Counted from the stretch's first letter, positions 28,357 to 38,249 are shown. The stretch: DNA of 64,000 nt from CANLBN01 sp034111645 (GCA_034111645.1 JAWUWW010000008.1:22369-86368); one strand, 5' to 3'. A program made the numbers and translations. The notes: a model not told the origin generated them from the letters alone.

Positions 28357-29295
28357 ATGAATCGATTGCCACCGCTTACTGCATTAAAAAGCTTTACTGC
28401 TGCTGCACGCTTGGGCAGCTTTCAGGCCGCATCCGTCGAACTTTTTGTTACGCCATCGGCCGTCAGCCATCAAGTTAAAAGTCTAGAAGAGTTTTTAGGT
28501 ATTGAGTTATTTGTAAGACGAACTCGCCGCATTAACCTAACTGCTGCAGGGGAAGAGTACTATCAGTCAATTCAGGAAGCACTCTACGAAGTAGACCGCG
28601 CGACACAAAAACTTATTTCTACCCATCAAGCAGGGCAGCTACATTTAAGCCTTGCTCCTGCATTTTTAACTCGCTGGTTATTACCGCGCATCAGTAGCTT
28701 TTACGAGGCCCAGCCCGATATACAAATAGAAATGTCTGCTGCTTCAGGGTTAATTGACTTTGACCGCGATGAAACAGATATGGCAGTTTATTTTGGAGAT
28801 GGAGACTGGGATGGTATTGAAGTTCAACGTTTGAGGCACTTTCAGCAAGTGCCAGTTTGTAACCCAGGGTTATTAAACGGAAAAGCTATTATTGATCCGG
28901 AAGATATACTCAATTACACGTTATTACATATTCCAAAAAGAAAAGATGAGTGGGAGCGTTGGTTTACGCAAGTCGGCGTAAGCTATAAAGAGTCAAAGCG
29001 AGGCTTGTACTTGTCGAGTGGATCGTTAACCACATCAGCAGCTATTAATGGTTTAGGCTTTGCACTTGCTGATATTGGCTTTGTTAGCGAAGAAATATCA
29101 AATGGTAAGTTGATAGCGCCACTTGATAAATTTTTAATAACGGACAAATCCTTTTACTTAGTTCATCAAAAAAAACGTGCGCTAACTTATCCTATGAAAG
29201 CCTTTCAAAGTTGGGTTATGGACGAGATGACAAAAGATATAGCCTCACAAAAAGTAGAAAAGCAGTACGAACTAGTAAACAATTTGGACAGATAA
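28357..29295 (+). CDS. LysR-type transcriptional regulator (GcvA-like)
   Basis: A 312 aa regulator. The winged helix-turn-helix covers about residues 1-60 (PPLTALKSFTAAARLGSFQAASVELFVTPSAVSHQVKSLE), followed by the LysR substrate-binding domain. The opening RLPPLTALKSF is typical of the GcvA branch. It is divergent from the small CxxC gene pair, the usual arrangement for a LysR regulator and its target. The effector is unknown. Confidence 0.9.
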   Translation: MNRLPPLTALKSFTAAARLGSFQAASVELFVTPSAVSHQVKSLEEFLGIELFVRRTRRINLTAAGEEYYQSIQEALYEVDRATQKLISTHQAGQLHLSLAPAFLTRWLLPRISSFYEAQPDIQIEMSAASGLIDFDRDETDMAVYFGDGDWDGIEVQRLRHFQQVPVCNPGLLNGKAIIDPEDILNYTLLHIPKRKDEWERWFTQVGVSYKESKRGLYLSSGSLTTSAAINGLGFALADIGFVSEEISNGKLIAPLDKFLITDKSFYLVHQKKRALTYPMKAFQSWVMDEMTKDIASQKVEKQYELVNNLDR

Positions 29296-29485
29296 CTATT
29301 TTTCGTCGATAGTGAATCGTAAAGTCGTTATATGAGTATAAATAACTATTAAGTTGTTAAAAATTAAAAAAATAGGCCTTTTATATAAACTTAAGAACTT
29401 TATCTATTTGAAGTTTCTAAGCTAACCCCTTCTTTTCTTAAAAGTCACTACAAGTTATCAATCATTATTTTTCACTAAGGTGTTT

Positions 29486-30334
29486 ATGATTAAATTCCGA
29501 TTACAAATAAAGTATGCGTTGGTGCTAGTTTTTATAACAATGTTGATTGTGTCTCAAAGTCACGCTAGCAATTTTGAAAAATCACTTGATAAGTTATTAA
29601 TATTGTCGGGTTTAAACGATCAGTTAGAGCAATTTCCTGAATTGATGAAGCGAGGCATGGGAGACGCTAGAGATCAAAGCAGTGGATTATCAGACTCTGC
29701 TAACGCCTTAGTCTTAGCAAGCATTGATCAAACAATATTGTCTTCAGAAATTATAGATAGCATTAGAGATGCATTAAGAAATGATCTGTCAGCAGTTGAA
29801 GCAGAGCAATTATTAGCATGGTATGAGTCAGATTTAGGTAAAAAATTTACTAGCGCAGAAGCCGATAGCTCAGGTATAGATGCAGAAAGTAAAATTTTAG
29901 CGCTAGAAGAACGGTTATTAGCTAATAAAGAGCGCATGGATTTTGCAAAAAGATTTGACAAGTTATTAGGCGCAACAGATATGAATATAGAGCTACAAAA
30001 GCACAGTAGTATTGCTATATTCTCTGCATTAATGACAGCGGCGCATCCAGAAAGGGAAATTGACATATCACCTTTTGCCAGTCAAATCGTAATATTGTCT
30101 GAGCAAAGTCGTCCAATCGTTGAGAAAGATGTCATGCTTTCGTTTATTTATGCATATCAAGATATTGAGACTAACAAACTTGAAAAGTATGAGACTTTTC
30201 TAAATCAAAACTCGACAAAAAAATTCAACACAATCGTAATTGAAAGTATGAGTGCGGCGATAGAAAAATCGATATCCAAATGGGCAACATCATTAGCCTC
30301 AATTTTTCAACATAAAGGTGCAACAGCTTTATAG
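29486..30334 (+). CDS. exported protein with DUF2059-like helical domain
   Basis: A 282 aa exported protein. The signal peptide is about residues 1-28, ending SHA. The mature part is nearly all helical. It has a DUF2059-like stretch around LSAVEAEQLLAWYESDLGKKFTSAE. The ATG at 29486 is preferred over GTG 29480 because TAAGG lies five bases upstream. Function is unknown. It is a single gene, convergent with metY. Confidence 0.7.
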   Translation: MIKFRLQIKYALVLVFITMLIVSQSHASNFEKSLDKLLILSGLNDQLEQFPELMKRGMGDARDQSSGLSDSANALVLASIDQTILSSEIIDSIRDALRNDLSAVEAEQLLAWYESDLGKKFTSAEADSSGIDAESKILALEERLLANKERMDFAKRFDKLLGATDMNIELQKHSSIAIFSALMTAAHPEREIDISPFASQIVILSEQSRPIVEKDVMLSFIYAYQDIETNKLEKYETFLNQNSTKKFNTIVIESMSAAIEKSISKWATSLASIFQHKGATAL

Positions 30335-30430
30335 TTTATTCTGATAATGTTCTTAAATTATATTTTAAGGCGTAATTAAATGTTGTATGTAAGCTGGCTT
30401 CAGTAAAAAAAAATACTTATAAAGTTTTAA

Positions 30431-30468
30431 TTTCACCTAGAGCAAAAAAGATAAGGCTCTAAGTGAAA
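30431..30468. terminator. shared hairpin between convergent genes
   Basis: Imperfect inverted repeat TTTCAC-c-TAGAGC / GCTCTA-a-GTGAAA between the exported-protein gene and metY. It is symmetrical and lies about 20 bases from the metY stop. Likely a bidirectional terminator, although T-runs are short. Confidence 0.6.
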
Positions 30469-30489
30469 TTTCGAACAAACAATCCTTTT

Positions 30490-31761
30490 CTAAATCTTCT
30501 CTAATGCTTGAGAAACGTCAGCAATAATATCCTTGATATTTTCAATACCTACAGAGATACGCACAAGATCAAGACTCACACCCGCACGCTTAAGTTCTTG
30601 CTCATTTAATTGTCTATGAGTAGTTGATGCGGGATGACACGCCAACGATTTAGCATCCCCGATATTAACTAGGCGTAATATCATATTTAGTGCATCAATA
30701 AATTGACCGCCTGCCTTACTATCACCTTTAATTCCAAAACTTAAAATACCAGAAGCTTTACCACTAGTTATTTTTTGGCAGATTGCGTGATAAGGGCTTG
30801 AGGGTAGAGCGGCATAATTTACCCATGCCACTTTGTCATGATTGTTTAAATACTCGGCAAGCTTTTGCGCATTTTCACAATGGCGCTCCATGCGCAGTCC
30901 TAATGTCTCTAATCCCTGTAAAATTTGGAAAGAATTCATAGGTGAAATTGCACCCCCGGTGCTTCGTAAGGGTACAACACGGCAACGACCAATATAAGCT
31001 GCAGGCCCAAGGGCTTCGGTATAAACAACACCATGGTAAGAAGGATCGGGTTCATTTAAAACAGGGAAGCGTTTTTTATTAGCCGCCCAGTCAAATTTAC
31101 CAGAATCAATAATAATGCCGCCAATTGAGGTGCCGTGGCCGCCAATATATTTTGTCAAAGAGTGGATGACAATATCAGCACCAAATTCGAAGGGTCTACA
31201 TAAAAAGGGTGTGGCAACAGTATTATCGACAATCAATGGAATGCCATGCTTGTGAGCAATCTCAGATAATCTTTTTATGTCTACAATATTACCAGCTGGA
31301 TTACCAATCGATTCACAAAAAATTGCTTTAGTTTTATCATCGATGGCACTTTCAAAGCCGTTAAAATCATCAGCTGAAAACATTCGAGCTTCAATACCTT
31401 GTTTGGGTAAGGTGTGCGCAAATAAATTATAAGTACCTCCATATAATTGGCTAGTGCTTAAAATGTTGTCGCCTACTTCGCAAATGCATTGAATAGAGTA
31501 GGTAATAGCTGTCATGCCTGAAGCTACTGCTAAGCTTGCGATTCCGCCCTCCATTGCAGCTAAGCGCTCTTCAAGAACAGCAGTTGTTGGGTTCATAATG
31601 CGTGTATATATGTTGCCAGGAACTTTGAGATCAAATAAGTCAGCACCATGTTGTGTATTATCAAATGTATAAGAAGTGGTTTGATAGATAGGCACAGCAG
31701 CTGCTTTAGTTGTCTCTTCTGATTTATAACCATGATGTAATGCTAAAGATTCGAGTTTCAT
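30490..31761 (-). CDS. metY: O-acetylhomoserine sulfhydrylase
   Basis: PLP enzyme that makes homocysteine from O-acetylhomoserine and sulfide. The Cys/Met-metabolism fold is complete over 423 aa. Seen: YTRIMNPTTAVLEERLAAMEGG, the PLP lysine in SLTKYIGGHG, and the C-terminal motifs LACHPASTTHRQL and VRISVGIE. The length matches MetY rather than the shorter MetB or MetC. It follows the CDF transporter on the same strand with a 43-base gap. Confidence 0.94.
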   Translation of the reverse strand: MKLESLALHHGYKSEETTKAAAVPIYQTTSYTFDNTQHGADLFDLKVPGNIYTRIMNPTTAVLEERLAAMEGGIASLAVASGMTAITYSIQCICEVGDNILSTSQLYGGTYNLFAHTLPKQGIEARMFSADDFNGFESAIDDKTKAIFCESIGNPAGNIVDIKRLSEIAHKHGIPLIVDNTVATPFLCRPFEFGADIVIHSLTKYIGGHGTSIGGIIIDSGKFDWAANKKRFPVLNEPDPSYHGVVYTEALGPAAYIGRCRVVPLRSTGGAISPMNSFQILQGLETLGLRMERHCENAQKLAEYLNNHDKVAWVNYAALPSSPYHAICQKITSGKASGILSFGIKGDSKAGGQFIDALNMILRLVNIGDAKSLACHPASTTHRQLNEQELKRAGVSLDLVRISVGIENIKDIIADVSQALEKI

Positions 31762-31804
31762 TATTTACTCTCTTTTAATTTAATAAATGTTATTTAGGAC
31801 TTAT

Positions 31805-32950
31805 TTATTTTTGAATATAAAATGTATAGTTGCCCAACCACTCTTTCTGTTCAATCAAATCATCAAGTATGGTCTTCATTCTCGCTAATTCTTTTGGTTC
31901 CTTTTTATAAATAAGATCTATGTTTATTTGGTTGCCAACATAATGAAGCTGAAGATGGTTAGGTTTAATATTATAATTTATCAGTTCTTTTTCAATAACC
32001 TTTCGTTCAGGTAAATGCTGAGCAGTCATTTTTTTTATGGTATGAGTTTTTTCTTGCTCATGATCTTCATGAAAATCTTCTTCGTGATCAACGTGTACAG
32101 TAATATCGCTAACATCATCGCGTTCAGACTGAATTTGTTGAACAACCCGCTCAGAGATAAAATGCCCCTCTGATACGCTAATAGTACTTTCAACTTGAAT
32201 ATGCACATCTAAAAAAATATGATTTCCCATAATCCTACTGCGCAGCATATGTACGTCGACTACACCTGCAGTAGCTTCAATTATAGTTTTAATTTCTTCA
32301 GCTTCTTCGGGATCGATTCCGCGATCGATTAACTCCTGGCTAGCATTCCACGTTAGAGTAACACCCATTTTGCCAATCAACAGGGCAACAGCAATCGCAG
32401 CATATAATTCAAACCATCCATATCCAAACCAAGTTGCTATAACACCAAATAAGACGATAACCGATGAAAATGCATCGCTGCGTGAATGCCATGCATTAGC
32501 TTCTAATAAATTAGATTTAACACGCTTAGCGGCAAGTATAGTGTAGCGAAATATCCACTCTTTAGACACAATAGAAATTAACGCAATAAAAATTGCCAAT
32601 ACGCTTGGATTGGGAGCATGGCTGCCATAAATAAGTGATAAGATACTATCCCAGGCAATAACAGAGGCGACAACAATTAAAGTTGTTCCAAGAATAACAG
32701 TGCCAAGTGTCTCGTAACGATGGTGGCCGTAAGGGTGTTCTTTATCGGGATCAGCCTGAGCCCAATATGAAAAGACAATGACAGCAACATCTGTCAATAG
32801 GTCGCTTAATGAATGGAAGCCATCGGCAATAAGCGCAGGGCTATGCACTAGCCAACCCACCAGAATTTTAAAGAAAGCTAACACCCCGTCAATGCACGAA
32901 CCTATCCAGGTTACCTTAACAATAATTGCTTGACGTTCAAGTTTGTTCAT
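31805..32950 (-). CDS. cation diffusion facilitator (metal/proton antiporter)
   Basis: Inner-membrane exporter of divalent metals (Zn, Fe, Mn or Ni). Six membrane helices with the two metal-site motifs DGFHSLSDLLTD and AWHSRSDAFSS. A cytosolic C-terminal domain follows at about residue 210. It is extended by an acidic, His-rich stretch (VDHEEDFHEDHEQEKTH) and a further about 80-residue domain, making it longer (381 aa) than FieF (300 aa). The metal cannot be told from the sequence. Confidence 0.9.
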   Translation of the reverse strand: MNKLERQAIIVKVTWIGSCIDGVLAFFKILVGWLVHSPALIADGFHSLSDLLTDVAVIVFSYWAQADPDKEHPYGHHRYETLGTVILGTTLIVVASVIAWDSILSLIYGSHAPNPSVLAIFIALISIVSKEWIFRYTILAAKRVKSNLLEANAWHSRSDAFSSVIVLFGVIATWFGYGWFELYAAIAVALLIGKMGVTLTWNASQELIDRGIDPEEAEEIKTIIEATAGVVDVHMLRSRIMGNHIFLDVHIQVESTISVSEGHFISERVVQQIQSERDDVSDITVHVDHEEDFHEDHEQEKTHTIKKMTAQHLPERKVIEKELINYNIKPNHLQLHYVGNQINIDLIYKKEPKELARMKTILDDLIEQKEWLGNYTFYIQK

Positions 32951-32992
32951 AGATTTTTATACTATTATGTAAAATTATTTTTTATTACAGGC

Positions 32993-33529
32993 TTAAAATC
33001 TTGATCCGGGTTGAGCTAAAAATTTAATTTCTTCTTCTGTAGAAGCGCGGCCCAATATTTCATTTCTATGTGGATAACGACCAAATCTATCGATGATTAC
33101 CTTGTGTTTAATTGCAAACTCTAGTGATTCTTTAATGCCTATCTGCGTGAATAATTTAATAGCCTCTTGATGAATAAGTGATGACTCACTGTGCATATAA
33201 GGCATATATAAAAATAGTCTTTGATCGTGACTTAATTGTAAATCATAACCGCCTGATACAACAGATTGCGCCAATACAAGCGCAAGTGAGTCATAAGCAA
33301 AAGATTCTGGTTGATCACGATAAATATTTCTAGAAAATTGATCTAGTACTATTATTTCGGCTAGAATTCCTTGCGGACTATATCGCCAAGAAAATAATTC
33401 ACATCTTGTCGCTTTAGCATGCACCTCTATAAATTTTGATGTAAGCAGAGCGTCAAAATTTTCATCTTTCTTAAACCATTGCGACTTATGAGTTTCATCG
33501 AACCAAAATTTTAAGATATTTTGATACAT
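32993..33529 (-). CDS. DUF924 family protein
   Basis: A 178 aa soluble helical protein that matches DUF924 throughout: ILKFWFDETHKSQWFKKD near the start, IIVLDQFSRNIYRDQP in the middle, LFLYMPYMHSE, and RFGRYPHRNEILGR at the end. Function is not established for the family. It is 43 bases from the CDF gene on the same strand and may share a transcript with it. Confidence 0.88.
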   Translation of the reverse strand: MYQNILKFWFDETHKSQWFKKDENFDALLTSKFIEVHAKATRCELFSWRYSPQGILAEIIVLDQFSRNIYRDQPESFAYDSLALVLAQSVVSGGYDLQLSHDQRLFLYMPYMHSESSLIHQEAIKLFTQIGIKESLEFAIKHKVIIDRFGRYPHRNEILGRASTEEEIKFLAQPGSRF

Positions 33530-33598
33530 ATAAGTTAAATTACCATTAATATCTGTTTGATAAAAAGTATAAATTACTTCACATCGAAAATTTTTAGC

Positions 33599-33889
33599 CT
33601 AGCTACCATCGATAATAAATAATGTACATTCGGCACTTTTTAGTCGCATCGCTTTTACTGGTATATATTCTTCAGAATCTAAAAAATCTTGAGCATTACT
33701 AATGTTAGGAAAATCGATGATGACGACTCTTGTTGGTGTCCAAAGTTGACTTTCCCTAATGTCTAGTGCTCCACCTCGGGCACGATAGATGCCACCATGT
33801 TTTTCTGCGATTGGCTTCGCAAGTTTCATGTACTCTTTATATATTTTTAAATCATGAATTTTCGTATCAACAATAAGATATGCGCTCAT
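33599..33889 (-). CDS. DUF1330 family protein
   Basis: A 96 aa ferredoxin-like protein of the DUF1330 family: AYLIVDTKIHDLKIYKEYMK, then GGIYRARGG, and RVVIIDFPNISNAQDFLDSEEY. The ATG at 33889 (MSAYLIV) is preferred over 33916 because GAGG stands six bases before it and the family starts there. Function unknown. Confidence 0.87.
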   Translation of the reverse strand: MSAYLIVDTKIHDLKIYKEYMKLAKPIAEKHGGIYRARGGALDIRESQLWTPTRVVIIDFPNISNAQDFLDSEEYIPVKAMRLKSAECTLFIIDGS

Positions 33890-33996
33890 GTAAAGCCTCG
33901 ATATATTTTTTGACAAAAGGGATATTATGAAAATATCATCTTAAATTTTTTGATATTAGTCTTCATAAGTATAAAAATTATAAATAGCTAAGTCAT

Positions 33997-34458
33997 TTAA
34001 TTTTCACGATATTTAAGCTCAATCCCTTTAATAAAATTGCGTAAAACTTGGTCTTTGCACGCACGATAATGTTTATGATCTTTTTTACGAAAAAAAGCGC
34101 TAAGTTCATGCTTGCTTAGCACAAAGTCAGCAAATTCAAGCACTAATAAAACATCTTCAGCCTTAAGATTAAGTGCAATTTTTAACTTAGTAAGAATAAT
34201 GTTATTGTTTAAGCTTTTCTCGGGCTTAGATTGAACGCCATCACGCTTGCCGCGTTTGAAAACAATAAAGCCATTAAGAAATGTAGCCAATAATGAATCA
34301 TTGAAAGGCAAGAAATCTATATCGTCCTCTTTTTTAAGCCAATTGCTGATCTGTTCGCGAGAAACCTCGAGATCGGCAAGGCCAAATATTTTTATCATAC
34401 TGTTGTCATTTAGCTCTAGCGCGTAGCGCAGACGACGTAAAATATCGTTGTTATCCAT
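33997..34458 (-). CDS. DUF1456 family protein (YehS-like)
   Basis: A 153 aa protein with two copies of a helical unit, each starting NDILRRLRYALELND or NIILTKLKIALNLKA and each ending in a SREQISNWLKKEDD- or SKHELSAFFRKKDH-like turn. This is the double DUF1456 repeat of YehS. Function is unknown. It is a single gene. Confidence 0.88.
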   Translation of the reverse strand: MDNNDILRRLRYALELNDNSMIKIFGLADLEVSREQISNWLKKEDDIDFLPFNDSLLATFLNGFIVFKRGKRDGVQSKPEKSLNNNIILTKLKIALNLKAEDVLLVLEFADFVLSKHELSAFFRKKDHKHYRACKDQVLRNFIKGIELKYREN

Positions 34459-34707
34459 ACTGGTACCTTATAGTAATCATTTATTATCCTGTTTATATTT
34501 TGCTAAAATTTTAATAAATACTCGATTGATTTATGATTATTATTGTTAATAGAGCTAACACAAATAAATTAAGAATATAAAAGATTTATTTAAAATAACT
34601 ATTAGTCACCGACAAATAATATGTAACACGTGCCCCAAATTATTTAAGTTCGACATTAATATTAGGGTATAAGAAAAGAGCTTTCAATAACATCCAAAGC
34701 TTTAAAT

Positions 34708-35007
34708 CTAATGAGTATTTTCTTCTATACCCATATAGGCATTAAAGTTTTTCTCATAATCATCCATATGTTCGCCAAGCATTTTTCGATATTCGTCAGC
34801 GAAATATTTTATTGCTTCATCTTTTCCTTCAGAAAATTCTTTCTGACTCTTCCAACTGGTTGCCGTTAAATGTGCATTAAATCTTGCAGCACCAAACATA
34901 AATGAAGCGCTGACTTTCGCATGGCCTACTTTTTCTGTGATTTGCTTATTCGATAAACGAATATGAGCATCAGCTCTTTCGTAAAATTGTTCATCTACTT
35001 CTTTCAT
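34708..35007 (-). CDS. DUF3144 family protein
   Basis: A 99 aa protein matching DUF3144: EQFYERADAHIRLSN at the start, KVSASFMFGAARFNAHLTA in the middle, IKYFADEYRKMLGEHMDDYEKNF at the end. Function unknown. It is a single gene, divergent from the DUF2237 gene. Confidence 0.87.
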   Translation of the reverse strand: MKEVDEQFYERADAHIRLSNKQITEKVGHAKVSASFMFGAARFNAHLTATSWKSQKEFSEGKDEAIKYFADEYRKMLGEHMDDYEKNFNAYMGIEENTH

Positions 35008-35152
35008 GTTTTTTCCTTGGTGAAATAGAAAAATTCAAGGCTCGATTAAAAGTCCTTAATTAATTGAGTCCAGAGCTACTTAATTATTAAATAATAGTTG
35101 ATCATATTGGTTTGCTATTGATTTTTCAAGACTGTCTATGGCAGAGTGCTCT

Positions 35153-35545
35153 ATGTCTACAAACTTGAGAGAGGCTTTAACAGTGGCTAATGAAAAAAAT
35201 GTTCTAGGACAACCTTTGAAACTATGTTGTGGAAATACAGGTTTCACTCGTGAGGGTTTTTGTTATGTGCCACCGAGCGATACAGGCAATCATAGCGTTT
35301 GCGCCATTATGACTGAAGACTTCTTGGCTTTTTCTAAATCTCAGGGAAACGATTTAACTACTGCTCTTCCTCAGTTTCAGTTTCCAGGACTCAACCCAAG
35401 AGATAAGTGGTGTTTATGTGCAGCAAGATGGCAGGAGGCATTTTTAGCTAATTGCGCACCGAAAGTTGTCTTATCTGCGACACATCAAGCTTGTCTAAAG
35501 GTGATTAAGCTAGAAGATTTAATAGCCCATAGCTTGCCAGAATGA
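35153..35545 (+). CDS. DUF2237 family protein
   Basis: A 130 aa Cys-rich protein of the DUF2237 family: NVLGQPLKLCCGNTGFTREGFC, NHSVCAIMTEDFLAFSKSQGNDL, PGLNPRDKWCLCAARWQEA and HQACL. The six conserved cysteines are present. MSTNLREA at 35153 is used; an in-frame ATG at 35138 is also possible. Function unknown. Confidence 0.87.
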   Translation: MSTNLREALTVANEKNVLGQPLKLCCGNTGFTREGFCYVPPSDTGNHSVCAIMTEDFLAFSKSQGNDLTTALPQFQFPGLNPRDKWCLCAARWQEAFLANCAPKVVLSATHQACLKVIKLEDLIAHSLPE

Positions 35546-35669
35546 ATGCTTATGCAGTCATGCTTAGACCTTATTTGATTCAGTAATTAGGCAACAGGTG
35601 ACCATTTAAAAGCAACGAATATCAGTATTGTCATTCAAAATAATAGTCTTATTTGACACCTTGATAGTA

Positions 35670-36191
35670 TTAACCATCGACTGGCTTTGTGGGTGTATTT
35701 AGCAGTAATTGATAAAAGCCTAAATCGAGCCAACGATTAAATTTGAACGCAGCTTCCTTAATCGTACCTGCATGAGTAAACCCTAGTTTTTCATGAAAGA
35801 GAACACTATCTGTGTTCGCGATATCTATACCGCCAATCATTGTATGATATTGCTGCTGACTTGCAGTGGCAATTAATTTTTTCATCAGTAGCCGGCCAAG
35901 ACCCTTATTCCTGTGATCCTTGTGAATATAAATTGAATGTTCAACTGAATATTTATAAGCGGGCCAAGCCCTGAATGTACTATAAGTCGCAAAACCCATT
36001 AATTGTGCCGCATCATCAACGACGCCAATAACCGGAAAGTTTCCTAATTCTTTGTGTTTAAACCAATTGCCCATGGTTTCAATAGTGCGTGACTCATAGT
36101 CATAAAGAGCGGTCGAATTAATGATTGCATCATTTAATATTTCGAGGATTTGATGTGCGTGAGACTGGAAGGTGCAAGTAATCAAAGTCAT
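35670..36191 (-). CDS. GNAT N-acetyltransferase, phosphinothricin type
   Basis: Acetyl-CoA-dependent acetyltransferase of about 173 aa. It has the acetyl-CoA loop HKDHRNKGLGRLLMKKL and the family pattern STALYDYESRT and VLFHEKLGFTHAGTIKEAAFKFNRWLDL seen in phosphinothricin/methionine-sulfoximine acetyltransferases. The ATG at 36191 is preferred because GGAGA lies before it; an upstream ATG at 36203 contains that site. The natural substrate is unknown. Confidence 0.88.
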   Translation of the reverse strand: MTLITCTFQSHAHQILEILNDAIINSTALYDYESRTIETMGNWFKHKELGNFPVIGVVDDAAQLMGFATYSTFRAWPAYKYSVEHSIYIHKDHRNKGLGRLLMKKLIATASQQQYHTMIGGIDIANTDSVLFHEKLGFTHAGTIKEAAFKFNRWLDLGFYQLLLNTPTKPVDG

Positions 36192-36383
36192 TGAATTCTC
36201 CATATGCAGTTATAGAATAATACATTAGAAGAGTTTTTCGTATCAGAACATTAACGTTTAAAAGTTTAATAACTTCAAAGGCTCGATCTGTTAAGTTCCT
36301 GCAATACTAAAGGTAAATATTAATAGAGACATACTTCTTTTGTGTTGGCTGTCTATTAAATTTAATAGAGTGCTTTTATTTAA

Positions 36384-36398
36384 TAGACGATCGGTCTA
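36384..36398. promoter_or_regulatory. predicted AcuR operator at acuR
   Basis: TAGACGATCGGTCTA, an inverted repeat of TAGAC and GTCTA around a 5-base centre, 41 bases before the acuR start. The same 15 bases occur in reverse orientation at 61795-61809, upstream of dddL. TetR regulators of this branch commonly bind such TAGAC-type palindromes near their own promoter. The assignment is an inference. Confidence 0.75.
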
Positions 36399-36438
36399 TA
36401 ATAATTACAATTATTATTAAAGGCAAGACACTACCATT

Positions 36439-37140
36439 ATGCAGGCCACATTCAATGCAAGCGCGTCAATCATAGGGCTTTCCGATACCCAGCCAAAAAA
36501 AGTTGATAGGCCGCGCCGCGGACGACCGTCTAAACAGTCAATTAATGTTGATACTAAGGAGTTATTGATAAGAAGTGGCCTTGAGCATCTGACAGAATAT
36601 GGTTTTACGGCCTCTGGAATCGATGCCGTTTTAAAGCGAGCAGGAGTGCCAAAGGGTTCTTTTTATTACTATTTTTCGAGTAAAGAAGCCTTCGGTAAAG
36701 AGTTAATTGCTAGCTACGATACCTTTTTTGCTAATAAGCTTGATATTCATTTGTTAGATGAGCGTTACCCGCCGCTAGAGCGCCTTCAGCGATACGTGCT
36801 TGATGCACAAAAAACAATGAAGAAGTTTAATTTTAAGCGAGGCTGCTTAATTGGTAATTTAGGTCAAGAAGTTGATAGTCTCCCAGAGAGTTATCGCAAT
36901 ATCTTGGTCGATGTGTTTTTGGGTTGGCAGCAGCGAGTTGAAGTTTGCCTGTCTTTGGCACAAGAGCGCGGACAGATAAGTACCAATGCAGATTGTAGTC
37001 AATTAGCCGAATATTTTTGGATAGGTTGGGAGGGTGCAGTTAGCCGTGCAAAGCTAACTAAGAGTTTAGAGCCGCTGAAGTGTTTCTTTACTCATTTTAT
37101 GTTGGGACTATCTTTTCAAAATAAGTCTTATGGGGATTAA
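36439..37140 (+). CDS. acuR: TetR-family regulator of acrylate/DMSP metabolism (AcuR)
   Basis: A 233 aa repressor. After a basic N-terminus (RPRRGRPSK) comes the TetR helix-turn-helix at about residues 35-85, with GLEHLTEYGFTASGIDAVLKRAGVPKGSFYYYF. The ligand domain has FKRGCLIGNLGQE, the conserved segment of AcuR. In Rhodobacter sphaeroides AcuR represses acuR-acuI-dddL and is released by acrylate. Here it sits directly before acuI (62-base gap) and has its own palindrome upstream. NemR is the nearest alternative, but the acuI partner favours AcuR. Confidence 0.87.
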   Translation: MQATFNASASIIGLSDTQPKKVDRPRRGRPSKQSINVDTKELLIRSGLEHLTEYGFTASGIDAVLKRAGVPKGSFYYYFSSKEAFGKELIASYDTFFANKLDIHLLDERYPPLERLQRYVLDAQKTMKKFNFKRGCLIGNLGQEVDSLPESYRNILVDVFLGWQQRVEVCLSLAQERGQISTNADCSQLAEYFWIGWEGAVSRAKLTKSLEPLKCFFTHFMLGLSFQNKSYGD

Positions 37141-37202
37141 ATCTGTTCCAAAATAAGCTACTTCACACAAGTATATTTTTATAAAACCGACAGGAAAAAA
37201 TT

Positions 37203-38183
37203 ATGTTTAAAGGTATTTTGATCGAAAAAGATGACAATGGTTATCGTGCAACGGTTCAGCAAATTGATGAAAGTGTATTGCCGGAGGGCGACGTAACGAT
37301 TAACGTTGAATATAGCACCCTAAATTACAAAGATGCACTCGCTATTACTGGTAAAGCACCTGTTGTTAGAAACTTTCCGATGATTCCTGGTATCGATTTA
37401 GTAGGTACTGTCGAGAAAACTGACTCTGCAAAATTCAAAATAGGCGATAAAGTATTGCTAAATGGCTTTGGTGTAGGCGAGCTACACTGTGGTGGTTTAG
37501 CTCAAAAAGCACGGCTTAAAAGTGAATGGTTAATTCCATTGCCAAAGCAGCTAAGCGCCAAGCAAGCGATGTCTATTGGTACTGCAGGTTATACAGCAAT
37601 GCTTTGTGTGATGGCCTTAGAAAAAAATGGCTTAACGCCTGACAAAGGTAAAATATTAGTCACCGGAGCCAATGGCGGTGTTGGTAGTTTTGCAATCGCA
37701 TTACTATCAAAATTGGGCTACAGCGTGGTTGCATCTACGGGTCGAGTCAATGAGAGCGATTATCTGAAAAAGCTTGGCGCGAGCGAAATCATCGACCGTG
37801 CGACATTATCTGAAGCTGGGCGTCCACTAGGCAAAGAGCAGTGGGCTGGTGCAGTTGATACCGTAGGTAGTCATACGCTTGCTAATGTGTGTGCGGGCAT
37901 AAAATATGGTGGCACTGTTGCTGCTTGTGGTTTAGCGCAAGGCTTTGATTTGCCAGCAACGGTCATGCCTTTCATCTTACGCTGCGTGACATTAGCCGGT
38001 GTCGATAGCGTTAATCGCTCGATAGAAGATCGCACCACAGCATGGCAGCGTTTGTCAGACTTGCTAGACCCATCTGTATTTGATGATATTACTGCTTCGA
38101 TAAGCCTAGAAGATGCGATTAAAGTTGCCGATGATCTAATCTCTGGTAAAGTACGAGGGCGTGTTGTTGTTGAAATTAAATAA
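37203..38183 (+). CDS. acuI: acryloyl-CoA reductase (AcuI/YhdH family)
   Basis: NADPH-dependent medium-chain reductase that turns toxic acryloyl-CoA into propionyl-CoA. The 326 aa product has the YhdH/AcuI features: LNYKDALAITGKAPVVR, PMIPGIDLVGTV, the nucleotide loop VTGANGGVGS, and the C-terminal VNRSIEDR and KVRGRVVVEI. It is the second gene of the acuR operon. Together with dddL at 61 kb it gives a path from DMSP to propionyl-CoA, with a CoA-ligase or transferase step not in this window. Confidence 0.93.
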   Translation: MFKGILIEKDDNGYRATVQQIDESVLPEGDVTINVEYSTLNYKDALAITGKAPVVRNFPMIPGIDLVGTVEKTDSAKFKIGDKVLLNGFGVGELHCGGLAQKARLKSEWLIPLPKQLSAKQAMSIGTAGYTAMLCVMALEKNGLTPDKGKILVTGANGGVGSFAIALLSKLGYSVVASTGRVNESDYLKKLGASEIIDRATLSEAGRPLGKEQWAGAVDTVGSHTLANVCAGIKYGGTVAACGLAQGFDLPATVMPFILRCVTLAGVDSVNRSIEDRTTAWQRLSDLLDPSVFDDITASISLEDAIKVADDLISGKVRGRVVVEIK

Positions 38184-38249
38184 AAGGTTTATAAGCCTAA
38201 TTATTAACTAAAAACAGCAAAAATTTAATCATTAAGTATTAAAGAGAAT

